From Ligilactobacillus salivarius DSM 20555 = ATCC 11741 (lineage in GTDB: Bacteria; Bacillota; Bacilli; Lactobacillales; Lactobacillaceae): DNA of 48,132 nt. The stretch is from NCBI RefSeq assembly GCF_001435955.1, contig NZ_AYYT01000015.1, positions 1-48,132 on the forward strand, written 5' to 3'. Every line of letters starts with the position of its first letter. Positions within the stretch are counted from its first letter, which is position 1. The notes beneath the pieces were generated by a model that ran no database searches, was not told the origin of the DNA, and was given only the letters and a program-made list of their open reading frames with translations. A program made the position numbers and the translations under genes. This document shows, piece after piece, positions 16,240 through 24,230 of this stretch.

Positions 16240-17647
16240 AGAATTGGAAAAGAGATTATCAGTTAATAATTTTGAAATAAGTAACGAAGAATATATGATT
16301 AAAATAGCTTTCTATCTAGAAATTTCTAAAAAGGCATTAAGAGCTTTTGATTCTACGGAAGATATTTTAGAAACTCAAAAACAATATGAAATGAGCGATG
16401 GTACAGTTGGAAATACACAATTAGTGATTGATCCTAAAGATACATACTATCATCATTATCTATTATATAAGGATAGAAAATTTAAGTATGAAGATCTTAT
16501 AAAATCACTTTATAAAATAGAAAAGAAAAATCCTGTTTTAAAAAATATGTTTAAAGATATTAAAGGAAGCAATATGGCAGGACGTGTAGCTGATTTGATA
16601 TTCGCTATGATGTATCTGAAAAAGGAACCGAGTTTTGAAGAACTATTAGACTGGATTGCAAGAAGTTCTGGATCAAGATCTGAATTTAGTATTACACCAT
16701 TAAGTATCAATAAATTAATGGTAAAACTAGTTGGTTCTTTTAAAGAAAATATTACAGTATATGATCCAGCTGTAGGAACAGCAAATTTATTATTAAATGT
16801 AGATAGTGAAAATTTCGAAAAGAATAAATATTATGGACAAGATATTAATAAATTTGTGTTAGAAATTGCTAAAATGAATGCTATCTTACAAGATATAAAT
16901 AGTAAGAACATTGAATTGAAATTAGGGGATTCATTAAATAGTAATTGGAATTTTGGCAAGGCTGATGTCGTAGTAGCTGATATGCCATTAGCGATGAGTT
17001 GGAGACCAAGTAAAGACTTAGAACAAGATAATCGCTATAAAAATTATGGAAAACTCCCTAATAAAAATGAATGGCCATTTATTCTAGAAGGTTTAGATAA
17101 ATTATCAGCTGATGGTACGATGATAGCACTATCAGCTCAAGGAATTTTATTTAGAGCTGCTAAAGAATATAAGGTTAGACGAAAACTTTTAGAAGATGGA
17201 ATGATAAAAGCAGTTATCCTATTACCAGAAAAACTTTATTATGGAACAAGCGTAGCAACCTGTTTATTAGTACTTAAAAAGTCATCTAAAGACAGAGATG
17301 TATTCTTCATTAATGCAAGTAAGGAATATCAGAAAGTAAAATCAAATAACGTTTTAACAGATGATAATATTGGAAAGATTGTAGATGTATTTAACAATCA
17401 AAAAGAAATAAAGAATTTCTCTCGTAAAATATCTTTTGAAGAAATACAAAAAAATGATTTTAATTTAATAATGGCTCGCTATATTAATCAATATCAATTT
17501 CAAGAAAAGCTAAATCAACAAAAAGAATTTGAAAATTTGACAAAGATTGATAATAAGATAGGCAATGTTGATGAGAAACTAAATAAAATAATGAGGGAAC
17601 TAGTAACTGACGATAAATTAAAGGAAATAGAAAAATTAATTAAGTAA
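16232..17647 (+). CDS. HsdM-like N6-adenine methylase-family protein with degenerate catalytic motif
   Basis: Read from the ATG at 16232 (471 residues; a TTG at 16226 is possible). It has the HsdM layout: helical N-terminal domain (about 1-150), Rossmann methylase core with an SAM motif DPAVGTANLL at residue 178 (canonical DPxxGSGGxL), and a C-terminal coiled coil. The catalytic motif IV, normally NPPF or NPPY, reads ADMPLA (D250-M-P-L253): the first proline and the aromatic residue are missing. Methylation may therefore be lost while DNA and SAM binding are kept. It is paired with a half-HsdS and not with an HsdR. It shares little with the canonical hsdM that follows, so it is not a recent duplicate. 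Confidence 0.75.
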   Translation: MDKELEKRLSVNNFEISNEEYMIKIAFYLEISKKALRAFDSTEDILETQKQYEMSDGTVGNTQLVIDPKDTYYHHYLLYKDRKFKYEDLIKSLYKIEKKNPVLKNMFKDIKGSNMAGRVADLIFAMMYLKKEPSFEELLDWIARSSGSRSEFSITPLSINKLMVKLVGSFKENITVYDPAVGTANLLLNVDSENFEKNKYYGQDINKFVLEIAKMNAILQDINSKNIELKLGDSLNSNWNFGKADVVVADMPLAMSWRPSKDLEQDNRYKNYGKLPNKNEWPFILEGLDKLSADGTMIALSAQGILFRAAKEYKVRRKLLEDGMIKAVILLPEKLYYGTSVATCLLVLKKSSKDRDVFFINASKEYQKVKSNNVLTDDNIGKIVDVFNNQKEIKNFSRKISFEEIQKNDFNLIMARYINQYQFQEKLNQQKEFENLTKIDNKIGNVDEKLNKIMRELVTDDKLKEIEKLIK

Positions 17648-17667
17648 AAGTCAATTTTTGAATATTA

Positions 17668-17750
17668 GACACAGGAGAAATTATAAAATTTATGCAAATA
17701 AAGCGATATCAAAGATAATTTTGCATAAATTAGAAAATTGGTCCTGTGTC
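17668..17750. repeat. 83-base nested inverted repeat between the HsdM-like gene and hsdM
   Basis: Outer arms GACACAGGA (17668-17676) and TCCTGTGTC (17742-17750) enclose inner arms AATTTATGCAAA (17687-17698) and TTTGCATAAATT (17720-17731); both pairs are perfect. There is no T-run after it, so it is not a simple terminator. A small mobile element (MITE), an RNA processing structure or an operator cluster are possible. Confidence 0.6.
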
Positions 17751-17768
17751 GAAATCGCGAATTTAGGT

Positions 17769-17796
17769 TTTACAAGGAAAAAGTTACTGATAAAAT
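17769..17796 (+). promoter_or_regulatory. candidate promoter of hsdM
   Basis: TTTACA (17769-17774), 16-base spacer, TAAAAT (17791-17796), followed by AAAGGAG (17814-17820) and the hsdM ATG at 17828. Confidence 0.5.
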
Positions 17797-17827
17797 AATT
17801 ATGATAGTCATATAAAGGAGTAAGACA

Positions 17828-19348
17828 ATGGTAGAAAAAACAAAAGAATTAAATATTGAACGTGATTTGTGGCAGGCTGCTGATAAATTACGTGGAAGTA
17901 TGGATGAATCAGAATATCGTAATGTTGTATTAGGATTAATCTTCTTGAAATATGTATCAGATTCATTTGAAGAAAAAAGAGATGAGATTTTAAACTCTGA
18001 TTATCCAGAAGAAGTTGAAGAACCAGATGCATATTTAGCTGAAAATATTTTCTGGGTACCTAAAGAAGCTCGTTGGAGTGTAATTCAAAAAGCAGCTAAA
18101 ACACCACAAGTCGGTGAAATTATTGATAATGCGATGGATGCTATTGAAAAAAATAACAATTCACTCCGTGGGGTATTGAATAAAAATTATGCTTCTCCAG
18201 ATATAGATAAAACTAGATTAGGTGGTGTAGTTGATTTAGTTTCAAATATTAGTTTAAAAGGTGATGGAAAGTTAGATTTACTAGGTCGAGTTTATGAGTA
18301 TTTCTTGAATAAATTCGGTTCTGGGAAAACTGGCGGTGAATTCTATACTCCACAATCTATTGTTAAAACTTTAGTAGAAATGATCGAACCATACAGAGGA
18401 AGAATTTACGATCCATGTTGTGGTTCTGGTGGAATGTTTGTTCAATCAGGAAAATTTGTTCAAGAACATCAAGGAAGGATTGGAGATTTATCAATTTATG
18501 GGGAAGAATCCAATCCTACTACTTGGAAATTAGCTAAGATGAACTTAGCAATTCGTAGAATAGACAACAATCTTGGACAATATCAAGGTGATACTTTTAC
18601 TAATGACTTACATAAAGGTGAAAGATTTGATTTTATTTTAGCTAATCCACCATTCAACATTAAAGACTGGAGTGGTGAAAAGTTAAGAGAAGATGCTCGT
18701 TGGAAATATGGTGTTCCACCTGTAGGAAATGCTAATTATGCTTGGATTCAACATATTATTAGTAAGTTAACTCCAGATGGAAAAGCAGGATTTGTCCTTG
18801 CTAATGGTGCATTGTCTACATCTACTAAGGAAGAATATGCAATTCGTAAAGCAATTATTGAGGATGATAAGATTGATGCTATTGTTGCAATTCCTGACAA
18901 AATGTTCTATACAACTGGTATTCCAGCTTCTCTATGGTTTATTGATATGGATAAATCTTCAGATGATGAAAGAAAAAGAAATGGTGAAACCTTATTTATT
19001 GATGCTCGTGAATTAGGGGAAATGTTAGACAGAACTCACCGTGGATTCTCTGACGAAGATATAAAGAAAATTGCTGATACTTATCATGCTTATCGTGGTA
19101 CAAATGATAAAGAATATAAGGATATAGCTGGTTTTTGTAAGGTAGCTAAGATTGAAGACATTGCTAAAAATGACTATGTCCTAACTCCAGGTCGTTATGT
19201 AGGTTTAGCTGAAAAAGAAGATGATGGTGAACCATATGAAGTAAAAATGGAAAGATTAACTAATGAATTAAAAGAACAATTTGAAGAAAGTAATAAATTA
19301 CAAGCTGAAATCAAAGAAGTATTAAAGGAGTTAGGGTATGAGATATAG
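17828..19348 (+). CDS. hsdM: type I restriction-modification methyltransferase HsdM
   Basis: This 506-residue protein is a canonical HsdM: an N-terminal DLWQAADKLRGSMDESEYRNVVLGLIFLKYVSDSF segment, the SAM-binding motif DPCCGSGGMF, and the catalytic LANPPFN. With HsdS it methylates adenines in a bipartite target and protects the host DNA. The last 11 bases overlap the start of hsdS, the normal coupled arrangement. Confidence 0.97.
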   Translation: MVEKTKELNIERDLWQAADKLRGSMDESEYRNVVLGLIFLKYVSDSFEEKRDEILNSDYPEEVEEPDAYLAENIFWVPKEARWSVIQKAAKTPQVGEIIDNAMDAIEKNNNSLRGVLNKNYASPDIDKTRLGGVVDLVSNISLKGDGKLDLLGRVYEYFLNKFGSGKTGGEFYTPQSIVKTLVEMIEPYRGRIYDPCCGSGGMFVQSGKFVQEHQGRIGDLSIYGEESNPTTWKLAKMNLAIRRIDNNLGQYQGDTFTNDLHKGERFDFILANPPFNIKDWSGEKLREDARWKYGVPPVGNANYAWIQHIISKLTPDGKAGFVLANGALSTSTKEEYAIRKAIIEDDKIDAIVAIPDKMFYTTGIPASLWFIDMDKSSDDERKRNGETLFIDARELGEMLDRTHRGFSDEDIKKIADTYHAYRGTNDKEYKDIAGFCKVAKIEDIAKNDYVLTPGRYVGLAEKEDDGEPYEVKMERLTNELKEQFEESNKLQAEIKEVLKELGYEI

Positions 19349-20480
19349 TAAAATTTCGGAATCACTGTATATAAAAGGAAGAATAGGATGGAAAGGTTTG
19401 AAAAAGAAGGAATATTTACAGGAGGGAAGTTATAGGATAATTAATGGATCAAATATAGTTGATAATAAAATTGATTGGTCAAATTGTGGTTATATATCTA
19501 AGGAAAGATATGACGAATCTGAAGAGATAAAGCTAAAAGAAGGAGATATTTTAATAACTAAGGATGGAACAATAGGAAAGGTGGCTATGGTTAACAAGTT
19601 AGATAAACCTAGTACAGTTGCTTCAGGGTTATTTATATTACGTAATATAAATCTAAAAAAATGGGATACATTATATTTATTCTATTATTTACAATCTTTT
19701 AAATTTAAAGAGTTCATCTATTCTAGAACTTCAGGTAGTGTGATACCGCATTTATACCAAAGAGATTTTGAAGAATTAATGATACCAGAATTATCTTTAA
19801 AACAACAAAAACAAATTTCACAGAAGATACATTCAATTCAACAAAAAATTGATTTAAATAATAAAATAAATACTAATTTACTTGAACTAGGTTTAGAACT
19901 AATATCAAATATTAACTTTGAAAACTATCAGTCTCTTAATAAGATTGTGGAAGTAAAAGATGGAACACATTCTTCACCAGCTAGTACTTTAAATGGATAT
20001 CCATTAGTAACATCTAAAGCTATTAAAGGAACATCTGTGGACTTTTCACAAACAAAAAATATTAGTGAAGCTGACTTCACTGAAATTAATAAAAGAAGTT
20101 TAGTTGAATATCACGATATTTTGATTAGCATGATCGGTACCGTAGGAATAGTACATTTAGTTACTGAAAATCCAGTAAAATATGCAATAAAAAATGTGGG
20201 ACTAATAAAATCTTCAGATAAAAAGTTATTATCACCATTTTTATATCTTTATTTATTAAGTTATTATGGACAAACATATATAAGAAAACATCTTTCTGGG
20301 AGTACACAACAGTTTATTTCCTTAACCAATTTACGAAAAATGCCTATACCAATATCATCAGATATTCCAGCTAAATTAATTGAAAAGCTAAATACTATAG
20401 TTTTACAAATAGAACATAACTCAAACGAGAATAATACTTTGAATTCAATAAAAAATGTTCTTTTAGAAAAATATTTTTAA
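19338..20480 (+). CDS. hsdS: type I restriction-modification specificity subunit HsdS (active copy)
   Basis: This 380-residue protein has two target-recognition domains: TRD1 (about 1-160), a central conserved helix (HSIQQKIDLNNKINTNLLELG, about 165-185), and TRD2 (about 190-350) with a C-terminal helix. It sets the DNA target of both methylation and restriction. The 13-base repeat at 19868-19880 encodes the NTNL of the central helix, exactly the seam at which TRD2 can be exchanged. A second inverted copy lies six bases after the stop codon. It starts within the end of hsdM. Confidence 0.93.
   Translation: MRYSKISESLYIKGRIGWKGLKKKEYLQEGSYRIINGSNIVDNKIDWSNCGYISKERYDESEEIKLKEGDILITKDGTIGKVAMVNKLDKPSTVASGLFILRNINLKKWDTLYLFYYLQSFKFKEFIYSRTSGSVIPHLYQRDFEELMIPELSLKQQKQISQKIHSIQQKIDLNNKINTNLLELGLELISNINFENYQSLNKIVEVKDGTHSSPASTLNGYPLVTSKAIKGTSVDFSQTKNISEADFTEINKRSLVEYHDILISMIGTVGIVHLVTENPVKYAIKNVGLIKSSDKKLLSPFLYLYLLSYYGQTYIRKHLSGSTQQFISLTNLRKMPIPISSDIPAKLIEKLNTIVLQIEHNSNENNTLNSIKNVLLEKYF
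19868..19880 (+). repeat. HsdS recombination site A
   Basis: AAATACTAATTTA in the plus orientation inside hsdS, at the start of the TRD2 cassette. The match with site C extends upstream to 28 identical bases. Confidence 0.8.
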
Positions 20481-20485
20481 CTTGC

Positions 20486-20498
20486 TAAATTAGTATTT
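20486..20498 (-). repeat. HsdS recombination site B
   Basis: Inverted copy (TAAATTAGTATTT on the plus strand), six bases after the hsdS stop. With site A it brackets the active TRD2 cassette as an inverted repeat. Confidence 0.7.
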
Positions 20499-20499
20499 G

Positions 20500-20527
20500 T
20501 TGAAAGAATCTACTTGTAATGTATAAT
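20500..20527 (+). promoter_or_regulatory. promoter of the recombinase gene
   Basis: TTGAAA (20500-20505), 16-base spacer, TATAAT (20522-20527); it begins two bases after site B, so recombination at B would alter what lies upstream of it. Confidence 0.7.
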
Positions 20528-20552
20528 TTCACTAAAAACGAGGTGCAATTGT

Positions 20553-21521
20553 ATGACTACAGTAATTAAGGAAATTATACAAGCGATGCTAAAGGATTTA
20601 ACAAATGAACAATTAATTAAATTAAAGGAAGTATTGAAAGAAAAGCTATCAAGTAATAGTAAGCAAACCAGACAAAAAAGTAATGAGGAATATTTACAAG
20701 ATTTTCTAGCTGCGAAGCGTGTAGAGGGCTGTTCTGATAGGACAGAGAAGTATTATAGAATGACACTTGATACATTTATGAATGAGATTCAAAAAAATAT
20801 TCAACAAGTTACGACAGAAGACCTGCGTAAATATCTAACTGATTATCAGAAAAAAAGAAATTCAAGTAAGGTAACAATTGATAATATTAGGCGAATATTT
20901 TCAAGTTTCTTCTCGTGGCTCGAAGATGAAGATATTATTATTAAAAGTCCTGTGAGACGTATACACAAAGTAAAAACACCAAATAATATTAAAGAAACAT
21001 ACTCAGATGAAGAGTTGGAAAAACTTAGAGATAATTGTACAGAAATTAGAGACTTAGCACTAATTGATTTACTAGCTTCCACAGGTATGCGTGTAGGGGA
21101 GTTAGTACGATTAAATAGAGATGATATAGATTTTGAAGAACGAGAATGTGTAGTATTGGGTAAAGGAAATAAGGAACGAATAGTATATTTTGATGCTAGA
21201 AGTAAATTGCACCTGAAAAACTATTTATTAAGTAGAAGTGATGATAATAACGCACTGTTTGTGTCTTTAAAAAAACCTCAAAAAAGAATGTCAATAGGTG
21301 GAATTGAAAATAGAATTAGACAATTAGGTAGAGAGATAGGTATCACTAAGGCGCATCCACATAAGTTTAGAAGAACATTAGCTACTAATGCAATTGATAA
21401 GGGAATGCCAATTGAGCAATTACAGAAATTATTAGGACATGAAAGAATAGATACAACCTTGCATTATGCAATGGTGAAACAAACAAATGTAAAAATAGCA
21501 CATAGGAGGTATGTAGGGTGA
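20553..21521 (+). CDS. tyrosine recombinase (XerC/D-like), probable HsdS shuffling enzyme
   Basis: This 322-residue integrase has an N-terminal SAM-like core-binding domain (about 45-125) and a catalytic domain with the complete set Arg180 (STGMRVGEL), His270-x-x-Arg273 (HKFRR), His296 (LGHERIDTT) and Tyr305 (LHYAM). It sits between the active hsdS and the silent hsdS halves, the position of recombinases that invert S-gene cassettes in lactobacilli and streptococci. I infer that the 13-base repeats are its crossover sites. It has its own promoter and the ribosome binding site GAGGTG. Its stop overlaps the start of the next half-gene. Confidence 0.92.
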   Translation: MTTVIKEIIQAMLKDLTNEQLIKLKEVLKEKLSSNSKQTRQKSNEEYLQDFLAAKRVEGCSDRTEKYYRMTLDTFMNEIQKNIQQVTTEDLRKYLTDYQKKRNSSKVTIDNIRRIFSSFFSWLEDEDIIIKSPVRRIHKVKTPNNIKETYSDEELEKLRDNCTEIRDLALIDLLASTGMRVGELVRLNRDDIDFEERECVVLGKGNKERIVYFDARSKLHLKNYLLSRSDDNNALFVSLKKPQKRMSIGGIENRIRQLGREIGITKAHPHKFRRTLATNAIDKGMPIEQLQKLLGHERIDTTLHYAMVKQTNVKIAHRRYVG

Positions 21522-21976
21522 CGAGATATAAGTTAGGAGAAATTGTAGACATAAAGTATGGGAAAGATCATAAAAAATTAAATGCAGGTAGAGTTCCAGT
21601 ATATGGGACTGGAGGAATAATGCGGTACGTAGATAATTACTTATATGATGGGGAGAGTGTATTAATACCAAGAAAAGGATCATTGAATAATATTTATTAT
21701 GTTGTTGGAAAATTTTGGACTGTTGATACTATTTTCTGGACTATAATTAATAAAAATATTGTTCTCCCTAAATACTTGTTCTACTTTTTGAAAAGAATAG
21801 ACTTTGAAAAATTAAATGTAGGTAGTGCAGTACCAAGTTTAACACAGAAAATATTAAATGAAATCCAAATAGACGTACCAAGTATAGAAAAACAAAAAGA
21901 TATAATAGATAAAATAAGTGTATTTGAAAGAAAAATCAATTTAAATAATAAAATAAATACTAATTTAGTAGCTTAG
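21518..21976 (+). CDS. silent HsdS half-gene (N-terminal TRD cassette)
   Basis: This 152-residue frame starts at the GTG 21518 with AGGAGG at 21504-21509. It encodes one TRD (TRYKLGEIVDIKYGKDH, GKFWTVDTIFW, VPSLTQKILNEIQIDVP) and the central helix up to NNKINTNL, and then stops. The break is exactly after the 13-base site C. The start region TAGGGTGACGAGATATA resembles that of the active hsdS (TAGGGTATGAGATATA at 19332), a second homologous seam. Inversion between sites C and D would extend it in frame into the minus-strand cassette (NTNL-EKISTEFF) and give a complete second HsdS. Confidence 0.8.
   Translation: MTRYKLGEIVDIKYGKDHKKLNAGRVPVYGTGGIMRYVDNYLYDGESVLIPRKGSLNNIYYVVGKFWTVDTIFWTIINKNIVLPKYLFYFLKRIDFEKLNVGSAVPSLTQKILNEIQIDVPSIEKQKDIIDKISVFERKINLNNKINTNLVA
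21955..21967 (+). repeat. HsdS recombination site C
   Basis: AAATACTAATTTA in plus orientation, at the end of the N-terminal half-gene and also at the stop of the minus-strand half-gene. Confidence 0.8.
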
Positions 21977-22575
21977 CTAGTAATTGTTTTTTTATTTGTC
22001 TTAATATCAAATTTTGTTTGCGAATCTTAATTTTATTATCAAATATTGGGCCTAATAAGTTGTTCAATTTGGTCAACTCATCATCATCAGGAATTATGGC
22101 AAATGATTCTTTTAGATTACTACGCTTTATATGACCCATAGTAGTTGCTTTAGATTTTGCAATCAATTGAAATTCTTGTAAATAATATTTAGTCCACTCA
22201 TAAATAAACCAACTAGGGTAATCGTTAGAAGTAACTTTAAATAGATGCTGATTAAGTCCAGCTTCATTTCCTGCCCATAAATCCAATAATAGAGTACCTG
22301 ACCAAGAAAAAATAATGTCACCAGTATTGATTTGCACAGATTCATCTATATCTTTTCTACATAAATCTGAATTAGAATCTGTATGCCCTTGATTTAATTC
22401 TCTGATTTTTACTACAGGTAAAGATTCTTTAATATTAACTGGTCTAAATTTTTGCATTGCCAATCCATTTTTGTAATTTGCGATACTATCAAGAGATTTT
22501 TTCTTATCGTTATGAGTATTACTTAACCAATTTAGAAAAAATTCGGTTGATATCTTTTCTAAATTAGTATTTAAT
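21960..22575 (-). CDS. silent HsdS half-gene (C-terminal TRD cassette), opposite strand
   Basis: The minus-strand frame is open from 22640 to 21960, but the HsdS-like part begins at the seam near 22575 (FDKLNTNLEKISTEFFLNW). It continues through a TRD (SIANYKNGLAMQKF, VKIRELNQG, GDIIFSWSG, LNQHLFKV, MGHIKRSNLKESFAIIP) to the C-terminal helix LRQIKKQLLAKLLN. There is no ribosome binding site or sensible start, so it is a promoterless store of sequence. Inversion between sites A and D (about 2.7 kb) would place it in frame behind TRD1 of the active hsdS. Confidence 0.85.
22547..22575 (+). promoter_or_regulatory. candidate promoter of the Kiwa genes spanning the recombination junction
   Basis: TTGATA (22547-22552), 17-base spacer, TTTAAT (22570-22575). 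The -35 lies inside the invertible segment, the -10 partly in site D. After A-D inversion the -35 position would read AACCTA; after C-D inversion CTAGCT. The promoter would exist only in the orientation seen here. It is a sequence match only; AT-rich DNA gives chance hits. Confidence 0.4.
22560..22572 (-). repeat. HsdS recombination site D
   Basis: Inverted copy (TAAATTAGTATTT on plus) at the start of the minus-strand TRD cassette, 30 bases before the kwaB start codon. Confidence 0.8.
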
Positions 22576-22602
22576 TTATCAAATTTAAGGAGATGAATTT
22601 GT

Positions 22603-23565
22603 ATGAAAGATTTTAGGTTAGATGAATACATAAACGACATAAATGCTGTATATGAAACAGAAGAATTTATTAAAAGAACAGAAATCTTTTTAATTAAATT
22701 GGATAAGAAGGTAAGCGAAATATATAAACAAGACAGCGGTGATGATAGTAAAAAATTACTATTAGACGCTTTGATAGAAAAATTAAACGAATCAAGATTT
22801 AAAAAAAGAGAAGTAGTATATTACGATGCAGTCACTAATAAAAAGAATACTCATGAATTAGTAAAAGTTGACGATTATCCAAATATTAATGAGAAATTGA
22901 AAGAGTTTAACAATAGTTTATCTAGTACTAAAGGTCTTAAAGAAGATAAATTTCGATTATATGCAATGACCTTGAAAACGAATAAGCATAATTATAAAAT
23001 AATTGGAAGTTTCACAAATACTTTTGCACTTAAGAAAAAATTTTTAATTGGAAATTTTTCTGATTCAAAGATTAAATTAAATCAAAGAAATGATATTATT
23101 GGTTTCAATAAGAAGATAGAATTATTTGTCATAGATGACAAATATATATTAATAAATCAAGCTGAATCGAAATTTGAATCATTATTTAAAATGAATATTT
23201 TATTTTCTAATCAAGCGACCCAAATTTTAAGAGAAAATGATAGGATAAAAGAAATTTTTGATATTGAAACATGTGATAAGTTAAGTAAAAAGGTAGAACT
23301 TGGTAAAAGAATGGCAACGAGACTTATAAAAATTGTCAGTGATACTGATAGATTTAATAAGACAATCGATAATATTGATAAAATAAAGGATATTATTGAT
23401 AATAATAATCACAAATTTCATGAAAAAGTGAAAGATGTAAACTATAGAAATGGAAAATTATCTGTACCAGATGGGAAGGAAGTTCAATTATTAGATGCAA
23501 TATCGGATGCATTCTATCAAGCTGTTATTTCAGAAACAGAGAATGTAGATGAAACGAGGATGTAA
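22603..23565 (+). CDS. kwaB: Kiwa defence protein KwaB-like (DUF4868)
   Basis: This 320-residue, soluble, highly charged protein resembles DUF4868/KwaB, the DNA-binding effector of the Kiwa antiphage system. It has an N-terminal helical part, a beta-rich central region (KIELFVIDDKYILINQAESKFESLFKMNILF, the DUF4868-type strand pattern) and a C-terminal helical part with SKKVELGKRMATRLIKI. The assignment rests on remembered family features and on the neighbour, which is a KwaA-like membrane protein three bases downstream. The ribosome binding site AAGGAG is at 22587-22592. From memory Kiwa is usually ordered kwaA-kwaB; here the order is reversed. Confidence 0.78.
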   Translation: MKDFRLDEYINDINAVYETEEFIKRTEIFLIKLDKKVSEIYKQDSGDDSKKLLLDALIEKLNESRFKKREVVYYDAVTNKKNTHELVKVDDYPNINEKLKEFNNSLSSTKGLKEDKFRLYAMTLKTNKHNYKIIGSFTNTFALKKKFLIGNFSDSKIKLNQRNDIIGFNKKIELFVIDDKYILINQAESKFESLFKMNILFSNQATQILRENDRIKEIFDIETCDKLSKKVELGKRMATRLIKIVSDTDRFNKTIDNIDKIKDIIDNNNHKFHEKVKDVNYRNGKLSVPDGKEVQLLDAISDAFYQAVISETENVDETRM

Positions 23566-23568
23566 AAA

Positions 23569-24150
23569 ATGAAAAATGACTATATTTCAAAATGGTTTTT
23601 GTTTATTACATCGTATCTACCACTATATATATGGCTATTACTAAGTAACATTAATTATGTCGAACTATTGAAACTAAATAAAAAAGATTTAGAAATATCT
23701 ACTAAAAAATTATTTTATTTTGTTCTGGTAGTATTTATTATTATTTCTATCGTTGAGTTAATCCAATTATTTAAAAGTAGTGGATCTGAGATAAAAAAAA
23801 TACCGAAAGAAATGGAGGCAACTCCTGAAAGCGATGGTTTAATGAATTACATAGTAACTTATATAACTCCTCTTGTATCATTTGACTTGAGTGATATAAA
23901 ATCTGTTATTATGAATATAGCTTTATTTTTGTTGATAGGCTTAATGTATGTAGGCAGTAGTGCAACATATTTAAATCCGGTACTAGGTATATTTGGGTTT
24001 AAAATTTTCGAAGTTTCTGGCTTTCCACAAGTTCACCATATTATTTCAAAATTTTCATATGACTATTTAGAAACAATAAAAAATAGAGGAGATGAAGTGA
24101 TTAGTTATCATTTAGGAGATGGTATTTGTATTATAAAATCTAAAAAATAA
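23569..24150 (+). CDS. kwaA: Kiwa defence membrane protein KwaA-like
   Basis: This 193-residue protein has four predicted membrane helices (about 8-28, 47-67, 95-112 and 117-137) and a soluble C-terminal tail. The start (YISKWFLFITSYLPLYIWLLL), the central YIVTYITPLVSFDLSD and the end (FGFKIFEVSG) follow the KwaA pattern, the membrane sensor that detects phage at the envelope and partners KwaB. It is coupled to kwaB (three-base gap). hsdR follows 80 bases later. Confidence 0.75.
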   Translation: MKNDYISKWFLFITSYLPLYIWLLLSNINYVELLKLNKKDLEISTKKLFYFVLVVFIIISIVELIQLFKSSGSEIKKIPKEMEATPESDGLMNYIVTYITPLVSFDLSDIKSVIMNIALFLLIGLMYVGSSATYLNPVLGIFGFKIFEVSGFPQVHHIISKFSYDYLETIKNRGDEVISYHLGDGICIIKSKK

Positions 24151-24230
24151 GGTGATTTAAAAAAGTAATTTTTTTGAGATATAATTTTAATATAAGATAC
24201 TGTTTTCACAAAAAAAGGAGTGAGACTCAT

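Noticed and set aside
16232-17647. HsdM-like gene as a duplicate of the neighbouring hsdM
   Set aside because: The two proteins differ throughout, including the catalytic motif and N-terminal domain; they are distant relatives, not a recent duplication.
22576-22640. First ~20 codons of the minus-strand HsdS frame
   Set aside because: They overlap the kwaB ribosome binding site and start on the opposite strand and are an accidental extension beyond the recombination seam.
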